IMG/VR virus record: IMGVR_UViG_3300005842_000485
Coordinates: 26,566 to 90,565 of that record
Direction: 5' to 3' (one strand)
From: a virus
Length of the DNA stretch: 64,000 bases
This document shows positions 41,585 through 49,609 of the stretch, piece after piece (within the stretch, counting starts at the first letter, position 1; every line of letters begins with the position of its first letter). The translations under genes and the position numbers were made by a program. The notes beneath the pieces are model-generated. The model ran no database searches. It worked only from the letters and a program-made list of their open reading frames with translations, and was not told the DNA's origin.

Positions 41585-42208
41585 CTACGCCGCAAGCGAG
41601 TTGTCCGACTGGCCCCACTCCACAACGATGCGTTCAAGGGCAGTCCCTGGCTTGCACCGTTCGCGTTTACAGAAGCCGCCGATGATGTCGTCAACGATCT
41701 CGGCCGCTTCCTTTGCCATCTTGAACTTCAGGGTCGCCCACGTCTGGCTTTCATCATCTCGATGGTCGTCTTGCGCGTTCTGGTCATTCGGCGCAACGAG
41801 GTCGAGCGTCAGTGCGTCCAAGCCGAGAAGTGGAAGATCATCCTTCGGAAGTGTGTCGATCTGGATTGAGAGTTGCGGCAAGTCCCAAGCGCCGAAGGTG
41901 CCATTGTCAGCAATCCGGATGCGGGTTTTCTCCTCTGGCGTGAGGTCGCGGAGATAGATCACAGGACACTTGCTCTTCAGATCCGTATAGACATCGTGGC
42001 GCTGGCAGCCGCCGACGATCTCGCATGTACTCTTCTCAACGAGGATCGCCTTGAAGTCTCCGCGCTTGATGCTCTCCCTGAGCGCGGCGAAGGCTCCGGG
42101 ATATGCAGTCTTCAATCGGACACGCGGGTTATCCGCGGCCGGCTTCAGTTCGGCGGGATCAAGCCAATGAATCGTGTCATCGATGATGTAGGAAGCAAAA
42201 CGGTTCAC
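41585..42208 (-). CDS. ParB/sulfiredoxin-fold protein
   Basis: The N-terminal 110 residues (LDPAELKPAADNPRVRL, ALRESIKRGDF, VGGCQRH) match ParB-like nuclease-fold proteins common in phages and often linked to DNA modification. An acidic linker and a helical C-terminal domain with cysteines follow. It lacks the full partitioning ParB HTH layout, so a plasmid-segregation role is doubtful. Its start overlaps the preceding gene. Confidence 0.75.
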   Translation of the reverse strand: MNRFASYIIDDTIHWLDPAELKPAADNPRVRLKTAYPGAFAALRESIKRGDFKAILVEKSTCEIVGGCQRHDVYTDLKSKCPVIYLRDLTPEEKTRIRIADNGTFGAWDLPQLSIQIDTLPKDDLPLLGLDALTLDLVAPNDQNAQDDHRDDESQTWATLKFKMAKEAAEIVDDIIGGFCKRERCKPGTALERIVVEWGQSDNSLAA

Positions 42209-42408
42209 GGGAGCTTCGAGGAGGGTACGGCCAGGAAGAACCAGCTCTGCGTCGTGCGCTCGCCGTCCTGTTCGATATGAACTTCAACAACGGATTCGTC
42301 GCCGATCAACGCGAGGACGTCGATTGTCTCCGAGATTGCGGGATCGTCGAGACATTGGCGCATGAGGCCGAATTGGAAATCGGGAGGATCGATCTCGCGC
42401 AGGTTCAA
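42205..42408 (-). CDS. 67-residue protein coupled to ParB-like gene
   Basis: The TTG start has a CCATCGAC-type leader, and the stop overlaps the ParB-like start. The protein is acidic and beta-like (VVEVHIEQDGERTTQSWFFL). No known family. Confidence 0.55.
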   Translation of the reverse strand: MNLREIDPPDFQFGLMRQCLDDPAISETIDVLALIGDESVVEVHIEQDGERTTQSWFFLAVPSSKLP

Positions 42409-42441
42409 GTCGATGGTTGATTAGGAAGCAATATCCGCCAC

Positions 42442-42837
42442 TTATCCAGAGATGAGCGCAGCCAAGGAGAAGAGGCAGAGGAGCGTGAAGCCGGCCCATG
42501 CTGCCCAAAGGAGAGCGGTCGAGAAGGTCAGCAACGGCTCGTAGGTAGGTAAGACATCCGAGACGGTGAACGGACGGCGGGTATCAGGCCATGTATACGA
42601 AGAAAGCTGGCTGGTGAAGATTGTCGAAGATGTTGCGTCCGGCAGCTTACCAGCGGAATAGACAATCCGGGGTTGTTTGGGGATGTGGTTCTTCCTTTTC
42701 GGTCGTTTCAGAGCCGCGCCACCTTCCAGCGTGAAGAGACGCCCCTCTGCAATATCTCGAAGTCCGGCGTTAAGCGCTTGCTGTACGGCTTGCTCAACCG
42801 GTGCGCGCTTCGGATGCGGTTTCTTCTTCGGTGGCAT
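42442..42837 (-). CDS. Tail-anchored membrane protein, unknown
   Basis: From ATG 42837 the 131-residue protein has a Lys/Pro/His-rich N-terminus, an Ala/Leu helix and one hydrophobic span near residues 105-128 at the C-terminus. The leader is ACTTCGCCACAC, without a Shine-Dalgarno site. A C-terminal anchor suggests a cytoplasmic domain held at the membrane. Confidence 0.6.
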   Translation of the reverse strand: MPPKKKPHPKRAPVEQAVQQALNAGLRDIAEGRLFTLEGGAALKRPKRKNHIPKQPRIVYSAGKLPDATSSTIFTSQLSSYTWPDTRRPFTVSDVLPTYEPLLTFSTALLWAAWAGFTLLCLFSLAALISG

Positions 42838-43022
42838 GTGTGGCGAAGTCAGTGTCAGATGCACAATACCCGCTCGCAGACACATTGCAAGGGCATAAGA
42901 AACCCATGAGTGTATGCCGTCAGGGACGAACGATCTCCCTTTGACGAGCTTCGACGGCGCGGCGTAGGCCGAGGACATACAGGGACACGTGTTCCCTCAT
43001 AACTCGGAAAGGAGCCGTCGCC

Positions 43023-43529
43023 ATGAAGAAGCTGCTGATGCTGTGCCTTGCTGTCCTCGTTTTCTTGCCTGTCGTGTACGCAGCCGAACGCATCGAGCCG
43101 TTCTGGGTCGTCCATGGGCATGCGGAAGACCCGGTGCATCACATCCTGTACGTCGTCGCGCGCGAAGTAGGGGGGGCTCATCGCTGGATTGTCACGGCGC
43201 ATGAGATGGTGCAGGCGGAACGCCAGGCGGACGGCTCGATGGCCTACAGCTACCGCGACGAGGCGTGCGTCCTCTACATCGACGAGGACGGGGACGAGCA
43301 CTTCACGCCGAAGGAACGCCGCTGGAAGACGACCGCCGATCACGCCTGCGCGCTGACGGAGAGTCCCGTGACGCTCGCGCTCGATCTCGCGCCTGATGGC
43401 TCGGTCGCGATGTTGCACGTGCAGACGCCGCCGAAGAAGCGGCATGCGGAGTCGCAGGTCGCGCTGCTCGATGTCGCCGGAGCCGCCCATGTCGAGCGGC
43501 AGTATCAACTCGGCGCTCCGACGGAGTGA
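43023..43529 (+). CDS. Secreted protein, unknown
   Basis: AAAGGAG lies upstream of ATG. A signal peptide (1-20, VYAA) precedes a 148-residue domain with IEPFWVVHGHAEDPVHHILY and an acidic end. It is followed by a strong terminator, so it is an independent unit. A TTGACG-N18-TAGGCC site just upstream resembles the late-type promoters, hinting at late expression. Function unknown. Confidence 0.75.
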   Translation: MKKLLMLCLAVLVFLPVVYAAERIEPFWVVHGHAEDPVHHILYVVAREVGGAHRWIVTAHEMVQAERQADGSMAYSYRDEACVLYIDEDGDEHFTPKERRWKTTADHACALTESPVTLALDLAPDGSVAMLHVQTPPKKRHAESQVALLDVAGAAHVERQYQLGAPTE

Positions 43530-43552
43530 ACGAGCTGTCTGTATGACCGAGG

Positions 43553-43575
43553 CCCCGCCATGTGGCGGGGTTGTT
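43553..43575 (+). terminator. Rho-independent terminator of secreted-protein gene
   Basis: CCCCGCC-ATGT-GGCGGGG followed by TTGTT, shortly after the stop codon. Confidence 0.75.
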
Positions 43576-43759
43576 CGGCGTACGGGTCAGGAAGCGTAGG
43601 TAGGGAAGCGGCGCGCCGCGTCACTCCTTGAATTGAACGGCAGATGCGCCGAATCGGACTCGTGACCTGCGTGTCGGCGTGGACAATGGCAGGGGCGGGC
43701 TGTGGACGAAACAGAAAACGGTGCGCCCATTCTCGGGGCGACGGCTGGGAGAGACGAGT

Positions 43760-44458
43760 ATGGAAGTGAAGGAAGAACGCGAACGCACGGCGACAGGGCG
43801 CGTGTTGAGCTGGACACTGTGGAAGATGGCGATGCCGCTCGCCTTGGCGATCCTGTTATTGCAAATGCTTAAGATGGGTAGGGTCGCGTGGTTGCAGGGA
43901 TTCGGTACGTCCATCTTAGGGCATATGCAAGTCGGATTCATCCTTGCCGGGCTCACGAGCTTTGCCTACGAGTGGACGGCATACGTTCGACGAGGCAATG
44001 CGCTGGCGGAGAAGCTGGCGCACTTGTTCGTAAAGGCTTCACGAACGGCGCATAAGCCGAAGCCACGAACGAAAGCACCGACGCTCGCAATGGTGATGGC
44101 CGAGGAGTTTGAAGCGAGTGTCTCCAGGCTCATTTTCCTGCTCTCAAGCGTCCTGCTCGGGCTCACGCTCGCTGGGCTTCTCTGGCGTGATCGGAGCTTA
44201 ACCGTGGTGGCGTGTGGTGTTGGCGCGTTGATCCTTGTCGCGCATGCGCGACAAGGAATGTTGCGCTGGCGGATCGAGCGTGGGTATTTTGGGAGTAGCG
44301 AACACGAAGTGCGAGAATTGCTCCGTTTCGCTTCGCAGCACCCCCGGCCGACAGACTTCTTTGACGGTGGCGGACTGCTGCCAGCGTTCGAGATCGGGGA
44401 GCGCAAAGAACAGTCGAAGCTGTGGGCAGCGCCCGGAGAAGCGGAGGTCACCCCGTGA
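43760..44458 (+). CDS. Membrane protein with four spans
   Basis: From ATG 43760 (GGGAGAGAC upstream) the 232-residue protein has two spans near residues 20-62, then a basic loop, two more near residues 120-165, and a cytoplasmic tail with YFGSSEHEVRELLRFASQHP. The paired layout may be a duplication of a two-helix hairpin. The stop overlaps the next start. Not recognised. Confidence 0.65.
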   Translation: MEVKEERERTATGRVLSWTLWKMAMPLALAILLLQMLKMGRVAWLQGFGTSILGHMQVGFILAGLTSFAYEWTAYVRRGNALAEKLAHLFVKASRTAHKPKPRTKAPTLAMVMAEEFEASVSRLIFLLSSVLLGLTLAGLLWRDRSLTVVACGVGALILVAHARQGMLRWRIERGYFGSSEHEVRELLRFASQHPRPTDFFDGGGLLPAFEIGERKEQSKLWAAPGEAEVTP

Positions 44459-44868
44459 GTGCCGAAGCGCTGACATCGCTGCTCGGCCGTGCGATCGATT
44501 ACCTCTTTCTGGACGACCGGCGCGCATCGTCAATGGGCATCTCATTCGGTGCGACGATCCTCATGCTCACGCGAGTGTTCCATCCCGCGCTGGCACAGCA
44601 GCACGTAGTCGATCTGAACGCCGCGCATCCGATGCTTTTTCTTGTCGCCGGCATGTTCCTGTTCAACCTTCCGCGATTCATCCGTGGAGATGCGCTTCCA
44701 AAGACGGCGGAGACGAGATTGAAGCTCGTGCGTTCCGAGCTGCGCGCGAAGAGAATCTCGCACGTCGAAGCACAGCAACTCTACAAACGTATCCTTGAGG
44801 AAGAGTTGCAAGCATTGATTGTTGACCGCACTCGAAAGCCACCGGACGCGGCGATTATGGCGAAGTAA
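44455..44868 (+). CDS. Membrane protein with two spans, coupled to previous gene
   Basis: The GTG start overlaps the preceding stop (GTGA). Hydrophobic segments lie near residues 28-45 and 58-75, then a Lys/Arg/Glu-rich helical tail. Together with the previous protein it may form one complex. Function unknown. Confidence 0.65.
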   Translation: MSAEALTSLLGRAIDYLFLDDRRASSMGISFGATILMLTRVFHPALAQQHVVDLNAAHPMLFLVAGMFLFNLPRFIRGDALPKTAETRLKLVRSELRAKRISHVEAQQLYKRILEEELQALIVDRTRKPPDAAIMAK

Positions 44869-44895
44869 GCTGAAGCGGCGAGCTTCGGCAGAAAA

Positions 44896-45807
44896 TCATT
44901 CGACGGTTGATGCAAGCGCTTCGCGCGTCGTGCTCTGTAGTTCCATCGCGTCAATGATCGAGGATGCTGCGTGGTGAATGCGGTCAGCGGAAGCGGCAAT
45001 CTTCTTCGTGTCGCCGTCCGACCACGACGATACGTACGGAAACGTGTATTCCGAGGTGTCCAGGCCGTAGTAGTTCAGAACGACGAAGGCCACGGACTCC
45101 GCTTCTAGCTCGCGTTGCTCCTTCGGGATCTCGTCGGTTGGGATCCCCACGTGCATGGCGACGTGTGCCTTCTCGTGGATAAGGGTCTTCACGGCTTGCA
45201 AGTCGTCCACGCCTTCACGGGTGACGACCTTGCCGGTCTCCTTCGAGACGTAGCCGTAGTGCCGGCCGACAAGATGCTCTTCGCCGACTTCATAGCCGTC
45301 GCTCCCGAGGACGCGGGTGATCGTGGCGCGCAGTTCTTGAATCTCCTCGGAGGTGCCGCGTAGCTCGTGGATGATCTCGGGGACGGGATCGCCCTCGGTT
45401 TGGCTGACATCGAAGACGTAGCCGGTGATGAAGCGGACGCCACTCTCCTCGGGTGTGTCGTCTGTGGTTTCTTCCTGGGCGGCGTTCTTGCCCTTCTTGT
45501 ACGTGCTCGGGACAAGAATCATCAGGCCGTGCTCACCCTTCTTTACGGAGCGGTTGTGCTGTTGCCATTGCCGGAATCCCATGACGAGGGATGCACTCGG
45601 CATCTGTGAGTAGATGAGGAGCGTGTTCTTGAAACTAAAAGCTCGGGTGTGCTGCGCAAGGAATGTCAGATAGGCGCGGTACTGCTCGGAGTCGCGGAAC
45701 GATTCGACGCCCCGTTCTAGCATGTCGTGAGCGGCGCGGAGCTTCGCTTGCTTCTGCTCGAGCCACGTCTCCCGGTCGAAGTCTGTTTTGGGGGTACGGC
45801 GAGCCAC
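44896..45807 (-). CDS. ArdC-like antirestriction protein
   Basis: The 303-residue protein has an N-terminal part (AFSFKNTLLIYSQMP, VMGFRQWQQ, KKGEHGLMILVP) of the ArdC ssDNA-binding type and a metallopeptidase-like C-terminal part with HEKAH at residues 211-215 and a downstream glutamate (ELEAES). ArdC proteins protect incoming single-stranded plasmid DNA from restriction. It is last in an operon with a zinc protein and the macro-domain gene. Confidence 0.88.
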   Translation of the reverse strand: MARRTPKTDFDRETWLEQKQAKLRAAHDMLERGVESFRDSEQYRAYLTFLAQHTRAFSFKNTLLIYSQMPSASLVMGFRQWQQHNRSVKKGEHGLMILVPSTYKKGKNAAQEETTDDTPEESGVRFITGYVFDVSQTEGDPVPEIIHELRGTSEEIQELRATITRVLGSDGYEVGEEHLVGRHYGYVSKETGKVVTREGVDDLQAVKTLIHEKAHVAMHVGIPTDEIPKEQRELEAESVAFVVLNYYGLDTSEYTFPYVSSWSDGDTKKIAASADRIHHAASSIIDAMELQSTTREALASTVE

Positions 45808-46088
45808 TACTCTGGCGTTTCTATATCATCGTCATCCAAGATGAACCGGTGTCCGGCTTCGGATGTCTCCGCTGGTGTCAGTTCAATGAGCTTGACGTTC
45901 TGGCCGACGGCGTACTTACGGTGGCAAGCAACACACTCAAAGTTGTAAAAGAAGGCTGCGTCGATGTGTGAATGATGTCCGCAGACGCAGTGGACATCCA
46001 TACAGACATCGGTGCCTTTCCACTGAATCCACCCGCCCGTAGCTGTGGGAGGGTTGTCGCGTTCGTAAACCTGTTTGTAGTAGTCCAT
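45807..46088 (-). CDS. Zinc-ribbon protein in anti-defence operon
   Basis: The 93-residue protein has CVCGHH and CVACHRKY, a four-residue zinc site, near the middle. Its stop overlaps the ArdC start, and its leader TAGCCACCGCGTTTC before ATG is Shine-Dalgarno-free. A role next to ArdC is likely but unknown. Confidence 0.65.
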   Translation of the reverse strand: MDYYKQVYERDNPPTATGGWIQWKGTDVCMDVHCVCGHHSHIDAAFFYNFECVACHRKYAVGQNVKLIELTPAETSEAGHRFILDDDDIETPE

Positions 46089-46100
46089 GAAACGCGGTGG

Positions 46101-47408
46101 CTATATGGCTTGCTTTGAATCGAGGAGTTGCGACAGCGGGGACTCGCCGAGGAACTTCGCGTCGCGGCCGTAGAACAGCACGCGGTCATCAACGAAGAAC
46201 ACGAGGACGCCGAGCTTGGCGAAGTCGGCGTACCAGTGCGCGACTTCGATTCCAGCGACCTTTGCGATTTCGAGGTAGAACAAGCAGTCGGTCTGCCAGT
46301 CGTACTGGTAACAGAGTTCGCTCCGGAGTTTGCTCCGGAGTTTGCTCCAGAGTTTGCTCCGGAGTTTGCTCCGGAGTTTGCTCCAGAGTTTGCTCCGGAG
46401 TTTGCTCCAGAGTTCGCTCCCGAGTTCGCTCCCGAGTTCGCTCCGGAGTTCGCTCCGGAGTTCGCTCCGGAGTTTGCTCCGGAGTTTGCTCCAGAGTTCG
46501 CTCCCGAGTTTGCTCCCGAGTTCGCTCCCGAGTTTGCTCCCGAGTTCGCTGGCCGTGGGTAGATCGGTCGCGTGAACGATCAGCCGATGGTCGGCCTTAT
46601 AGGAATCGGTGCTTGCGAGCAGTTGCTTGCCGCGCGGCCCCCACGCGACAGAGACGGGAAGCTCGGCAACGGTGCGGAGCCGTGAGACGCGCACCTTATC
46701 GTCGCCCATGCCGCAGCGGTCTTCTTGTTCGTAGGTGCAAAAGAACACGCGATCGGGAACGTTGTAGTTCCCGGCGCCGGCGAGGGTGTGTCCGAGGTGG
46801 AGACCAGTGCCACACTCGCTGCCATCCTTCTCCGCGGCCGGCTCCTGCGTGACCTTCCCGACACGGTACAGGGCATGTTTGCCGGTGTCGCGGGAAGTGG
46901 CGAAGCTCTGTCCCTTGGCGTCGGTGTACTTGAAGCCGTACCTGATGCCCTGCCATTCGCAAAGCGCGACAAGGAGCAGCCATACGAAGTCGTCTTCATC
47001 GAGGCCGCCGATACCAGTCCCAAGTCCAGAAAGGAGGAGCGTTTCGCCGGGGTTGATGCTCTTGAGCGCGAAGGCGAGCGCGCCCGCAACGAGCGGGCGC
47101 GAGGAGCGCAGCGATGCATCAACGGTGACGGTAAAGATGATGTCGTCGATACGCTGATTACCGGCTTCCCGGTCAATCCGCGCACATACATCCGGATAGC
47201 GATGGGCGATCTGTGCGTCGAGGCCGCCGCCCATGGTGAAATTGGGGTTGGACGCAGAAGCAATGACGCCTTCGAAGGAGAAGATGTCCCCGGTTTTCGT
47301 CTCAACCGGGACATCGAGAGGAAGGTATTTGAGCGCCTTGGAAACCTTGGCGATGAGAGATCGGTTGCGATCAATGACGAGAATACGGGGTTGTTTGTTC
47401 CGGGGCAC
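46101..47408 (-). CDS. Macro-domain protein with tetrapeptide repeat insert
   Basis: Residues 30-145 (ETKTGDIFSFEGVIASASNP, GGGLDAQIAHRYP, TLLLSGLGTGIGGLDEDDF) match macro domains, which bind ADP-ribose or related products. A second domain with CGTGLHLGHTLAGAGNYNVP follows. Residues 287-365 are a (S-K/E-L-X) repeat encoded by a 12-bp tandem repeat. A C-terminal domain with FLYLEIAKVAG-like sequence ends the protein. It is the first gene of an operon with a zinc protein and ArdC, so a role against NAD- or ADP-ribose-based defence is plausible but unproven. Confidence 0.8.
   Translation of the reverse strand: MPRNKQPRILVIDRNRSLIAKVSKALKYLPLDVPVETKTGDIFSFEGVIASASNPNFTMGGGLDAQIAHRYPDVCARIDREAGNQRIDDIIFTVTVDASLRSSRPLVAGALAFALKSINPGETLLLSGLGTGIGGLDEDDFVWLLLVALCEWQGIRYGFKYTDAKGQSFATSRDTGKHALYRVGKVTQEPAAEKDGSECGTGLHLGHTLAGAGNYNVPDRVFFCTYEQEDRCGMGDDKVRVSRLRTVAELPVSVAWGPRGKQLLASTDSYKADHRLIVHATDLPTASELGSKLGSELGSKLGSELWSKLRSKLRSELRSELRSELGSELGSELWSKLRSKLWSKLRSKLRSKLWSKLRSKLRSELCYQYDWQTDCLFYLEIAKVAGIEVAHWYADFAKLGVLVFFVDDRVLFYGRDAKFLGESPLSQLLDSKQAI
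46314..46550. repeat. 12-bp tandem repeat, 19 full copies and one partial
   Basis: Units read GAGTTYGCTCCN on the plus strand, with third-position changes T/C in the middle and G/A/C at the end. Each unit adds four residues to the macro-domain protein without changing the frame. Neighbouring units differ in patches, as expected from slippage or unequal crossing-over. CTCCGGAG palindromes form where the last base is G. Confidence 0.95.
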
Positions 47409-47437
47409 GAGTGTTGCGGTTAGGAGGTGACACCTTC

Positions 47438-47465
47438 ACGATACCCCGGCTGCTGGACAGCGCAA
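47438..47465 (-). promoter_or_regulatory. Promoter of macro-domain/ArdC operon
   Basis: TTGCGC, 16 bases, TATCGT on the minus strand, then GAAGGTGTCACCTCC, similar to the start of the other units of this class. Confidence 0.5.
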
Positions 47466-47481
47466 GGTCAAGAGTCGCTTT

Positions 47482-47499
47482 TGTGGATAACTCGTGCAT
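47482..47499. promoter_or_regulatory. Shared upstream box between divergent promoters
   Basis: TGTGGATAACTCGTGCAT; the reverse strand reads ATGCACGAGTTATCCACA, the same as the box at 9974 except one base. It lies between the divergent promoters of the macro-domain operon and the gene at 47568 and could control both. Confidence 0.6.
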
Positions 47500-47506
47500 A
47501 GTTGAC

Positions 47507-47535
47507 TTGTAGGCGCAGGCGACGCGGCGTACTGT
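47507..47535 (+). promoter_or_regulatory. Promoter of gene at 47568
   Basis: TTGTAG, 17 bases, TACTGT, then AAGAGTGTCGTCACTTCC. The same TTGTAG -35 occurs at 50137 on the other strand. Confidence 0.55.
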
Positions 47536-47567
47536 AAGAGTGTCGTCACTTCCTACCAAACACCAAT

Positions 47568-47855
47568 ATGTACGATTGCGAAGCCGGATGCGGCCATGTT
47601 GAATGGATCGTCACGCTCGCGTCCTGCAAGGTCTTCTTCCTCTGCGGCGAGAAGGCGCTGCGGATGCTGACGCTCGCTGGCGAGGTCGGTTGTTCCTCGC
47701 ATATCGCGAGTCTGCGCGGTGCGGCGATGGAGCTTGCTAGCCACTACTGCGCTGAAGTCGGCATTGATGAACGCTCGGATCTTCCGCGCGACATCGAAGA
47801 CGAAAAAGTGCGGGAGTTCACAAGGCTCCATTGGCGCAACCGCGCGGCCGAGTAG
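47568..47855 (+). CDS. 95-residue Cys-containing protein, unknown
   Basis: The product starts MYDCEAGCGHVEW and has several further cysteines and an acidic C-terminal part. The leader is C/A-rich (CACTTCCTACCAAACACCAAT), without a Shine-Dalgarno site. It is transcribed away from the macro-domain operon under the shared box. Function unknown. Its 3' end overlaps the C-terminal codons of the opposite-strand membrane protein. Confidence 0.6.
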   Translation: MYDCEAGCGHVEWIVTLASCKVFFLCGEKALRMLTLAGEVGCSSHIASLRGAAMELASHYCAEVGIDERSDLPRDIEDEKVREFTRLHWRNRAAE

Positions 47856-48160
47856 CGCTTACGCAGCATGTTCCTTCTGCGGCCTCGAGGCTTGGGGAAA
47901 AGTACAAAGGCATGGGAGATGCGTCGGGCGCGATCCCAGGTTGTGAATGAACGCTTGATGCGACGGAGCGTCTGGCGGCCGGCGGTCAGCTCATCTTTGA
48001 TGTGGTCGAGCAAGACGACGAAGCAATCACCGAGAATCCGGAGGTCGTGAAGGACGCCGAGACCGAGGGTCAAGATGAAGAAGAGCGCGAGGATGGCTGC
48101 GGGCAGAGGATGAGCGAACGCGTGTTCAATGAGTTTGGTAAGCCATGGATGTTCGCGCAT
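47744..48160 (-). CDS. Small single-span membrane protein (paralogue family, pair A)
   Basis: From ATG 48160 (GGAGGACGGAGCGC upstream), residues 18-38 form a span followed by LHDLRILGDCFVVLLDHIKD and FTTWDRARR, matching the protein at 3710-3991. The last 55 residues are basic, lie antisense to the gene at 47568, and may be an extension of low value. Confidence 0.55.
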   Translation of the reverse strand: MREHPWLTKLIEHAFAHPLPAAILALFFILTLGLGVLHDLRILGDCFVVLLDHIKDELTAGRQTLRRIKRSFTTWDRARRISHAFVLFPKPRGRRRNMLRKRYSAARLRQWSLVNSRTFSSSMSRGRSERSSMPTSAQ

Positions 48161-48360
48161 GCGCTCCGTCCTCCGTTTGAGAACCTAACGAGTTGAGCGA
48201 GGCTGCGGACATCCCAAGGGCAACAACGACGAGGAGAGGGAACCCTAGGCGAACATGCGTTGCAAGCGGAGGTCGCCTGGAACTCGAAACCAAGCGGCCC
48301 GTTCCTGCAAACTTGGATGAAGAATACCACGAGAGGTATGGCTGCGCCGCATGATCGACC

Positions 48361-48717
48361 CTACTCGCGGCTGGCAGGGCCCGCGTTGAGGAGCAAGAGG
48401 AAGCAGGAAAACGCAAGCAACGCAGCGGCGGCCTTCGGGCTTTCGAATGCCAGCGCTGTGAGTCCTGTGAGGTATGCGATGAGTAGTACTGCGTCACGGA
48501 TGGCAGCGCGGCGCGTCGGTATGATCGTCACGTTCTCGAAGTAGAGACCATCCAGCCCTTCGTCGAACAGCGTGAGGAGTCCGCGAGCTTCGGCATGTGA
48601 ACGCTGCATCCCTTTCGGCTCGGTAGCGGAGCGGGCATTACTGACGACCGTCACCGCTTCGTCTTTGGTGAGATACATGGTCGTGCCGTCTGGATATGTA
48701 GCGATATAGGGCTTCAT
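48361..48717 (-). CDS. Membrane-associated protein, last gene of small operon
   Basis: From ATG 48717 the 118-residue protein begins MKPYIATYPDGTTMYLTKDE, a small beta domain. Two hydrophobic spans follow near residues 75-112. It closes the operon that starts at 50088. Not recognised. Confidence 0.6.
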   Translation of the reverse strand: MKPYIATYPDGTTMYLTKDEAVTVVSNARSATEPKGMQRSHAEARGLLTLFDEGLDGLYFENVTIIPTRRAAIRDAVLLIAYLTGLTALAFESPKAAAALLAFSCFLLLLNAGPASRE

Positions 48718-48727
48718 GCGGAGGGTG

Positions 48728-49096
48728 CTAAAAGAGGGGAACTTGTATGGCGCTAGGTTTCGCCGGAGGAGTATGGGTTCCACGGATGCGGGCCGCGACT
48801 TCTGACCAGGGAATCACACCCTCTCGATCCTCGTAGCGAAGCCAAAGCCCCTTCGTTGATCCCTCGAAGATAGCGCGCTCGCGTGTGCCTCCCCACCAGC
48901 GGCAGCGGCCTCTCGCAAGGGCGATAGCGTCTGCGTCTGTTGCTGCCGCGCGGATCGCCCGTTCGATGCTGCGATGCTCGATGTTTGATGCGGCTAGTTC
49001 CACGGCCCACAGAATGTCCTCTTCGGTGAGTGGGCCACGTGACGGGCCATCAAGCAGGCGGTCACCATCGGCGTCGTCAGGCGTGTCCAGCGACAT
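48728..49096 (-). CDS. 122-residue protein ending in clamp-binding-like QVPLF
   Basis: From ATG 49096 the product has an acidic start, a helical middle (DILWAVELAASNIEHRSIERA) and a WWGGTRERAIFEG...LRYEDREGVIPWSEVAARI segment. The last five residues, QVPLF, resemble the QxxLF motif that binds the sliding clamp. Role unknown; contact with replication is possible. Confidence 0.6.
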   Translation of the reverse strand: MSLDTPDDADGDRLLDGPSRGPLTEEDILWAVELAASNIEHRSIERAIRAAATDADAIALARGRCRWWGGTRERAIFEGSTKGLWLRYEDREGVIPWSEVAARIRGTHTPPAKPSAIQVPLF

Positions 49097-49367
49097 GCAT
49101 GTGTGGCGTGATGGATCGAGCGAGCGTCTCTTGCGCGTCGAGGGAGAGACCGGCGTCCTTCCATCCCTGCTTTCGGCCTTGGGTGAAAGCGTCGCCCTCA
49201 AGGGCCAAGCATTCCAACAGAACGAGTTTTAGGCGTGCGACAAGGAGTGCAGCACCGTGGCCTCGCGGGGCTTGCGAAGACGCTTGCAGGTAGGCGTGCG
49301 CCTCACCTACCACGCCACGTGCATTGGCGAGCGCGTCGTCGCGGGTGCGAGTGTTGAAAGTCCGCAT
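49077..49367 (-). CDS. 96-residue helical protein, unknown
   Basis: An Ala/Leu/Arg-rich helical protein (ANARGVVGEAHAYLQASSQ, ARLKLVLLECLALEGDAF). It overlaps the next gene by 20 bases. Part of the operon from 50088. Confidence 0.6.
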   Translation of the reverse strand: MRTFNTRTRDDALANARGVVGEAHAYLQASSQAPRGHGAALLVARLKLVLLECLALEGDAFTQGRKQGWKDAGLSLDAQETLARSITPHMHVAGHA

Positions 49368-49381
49368 GGATATGCGAGGCG

Positions 49382-49597
49382 TTATAGGAGACGTGGAGAG
49401 CGGAGAATCTGAATCTCACGGCGCTGCTGCGCGATGCGCGCGAGAAGTCTGTACGTGAGGAGAGTCGGCGGAGGCGCGGGCATTGACAGGTCATGCGAGA
49501 CCTGTGCTTTCCAGTCGGCCTCGTTGCCGAACGTGGCCTTGATATATTCGTCAGACAACGGCGTTAGAAACTCCGCCGCGTTGTCGAGGTTAGCCAC
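49382..49597 (-). CDS. 71-residue protein, unknown
   Basis: The GTG start has the leader CTAACCACCAGCACAC, of the same Shine-Dalgarno-free type. Helical, with a basic C-terminal end (RLLARIAQQRREIQILRSPR). Confidence 0.6.
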   Translation of the reverse strand: MANLDNAAEFLTPLSDEYIKATFGNEADWKAQVSHDLSMPAPPPTLLTYRLLARIAQQRREIQILRSPRLL

Positions 49598-49609
49598 GTG
49601 TGCTGGTGG

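Noticed and set aside
46314-46550. Possible CRISPR array
   Set aside because: Units are 12 bp, directly adjacent and without spacers.
46128-46562. Plus-strand frame with EFAP repeats
   Set aside because: It is the reverse reading of the 12-bp repeat in the macro-domain gene; the flanking parts do not look like protein.
48070-48330. 86-residue minus-strand frame before the small membrane gene
   Set aside because: Ser/Arg/Cys-rich without pattern; overlaps the membrane gene with a paralogue in another frame.
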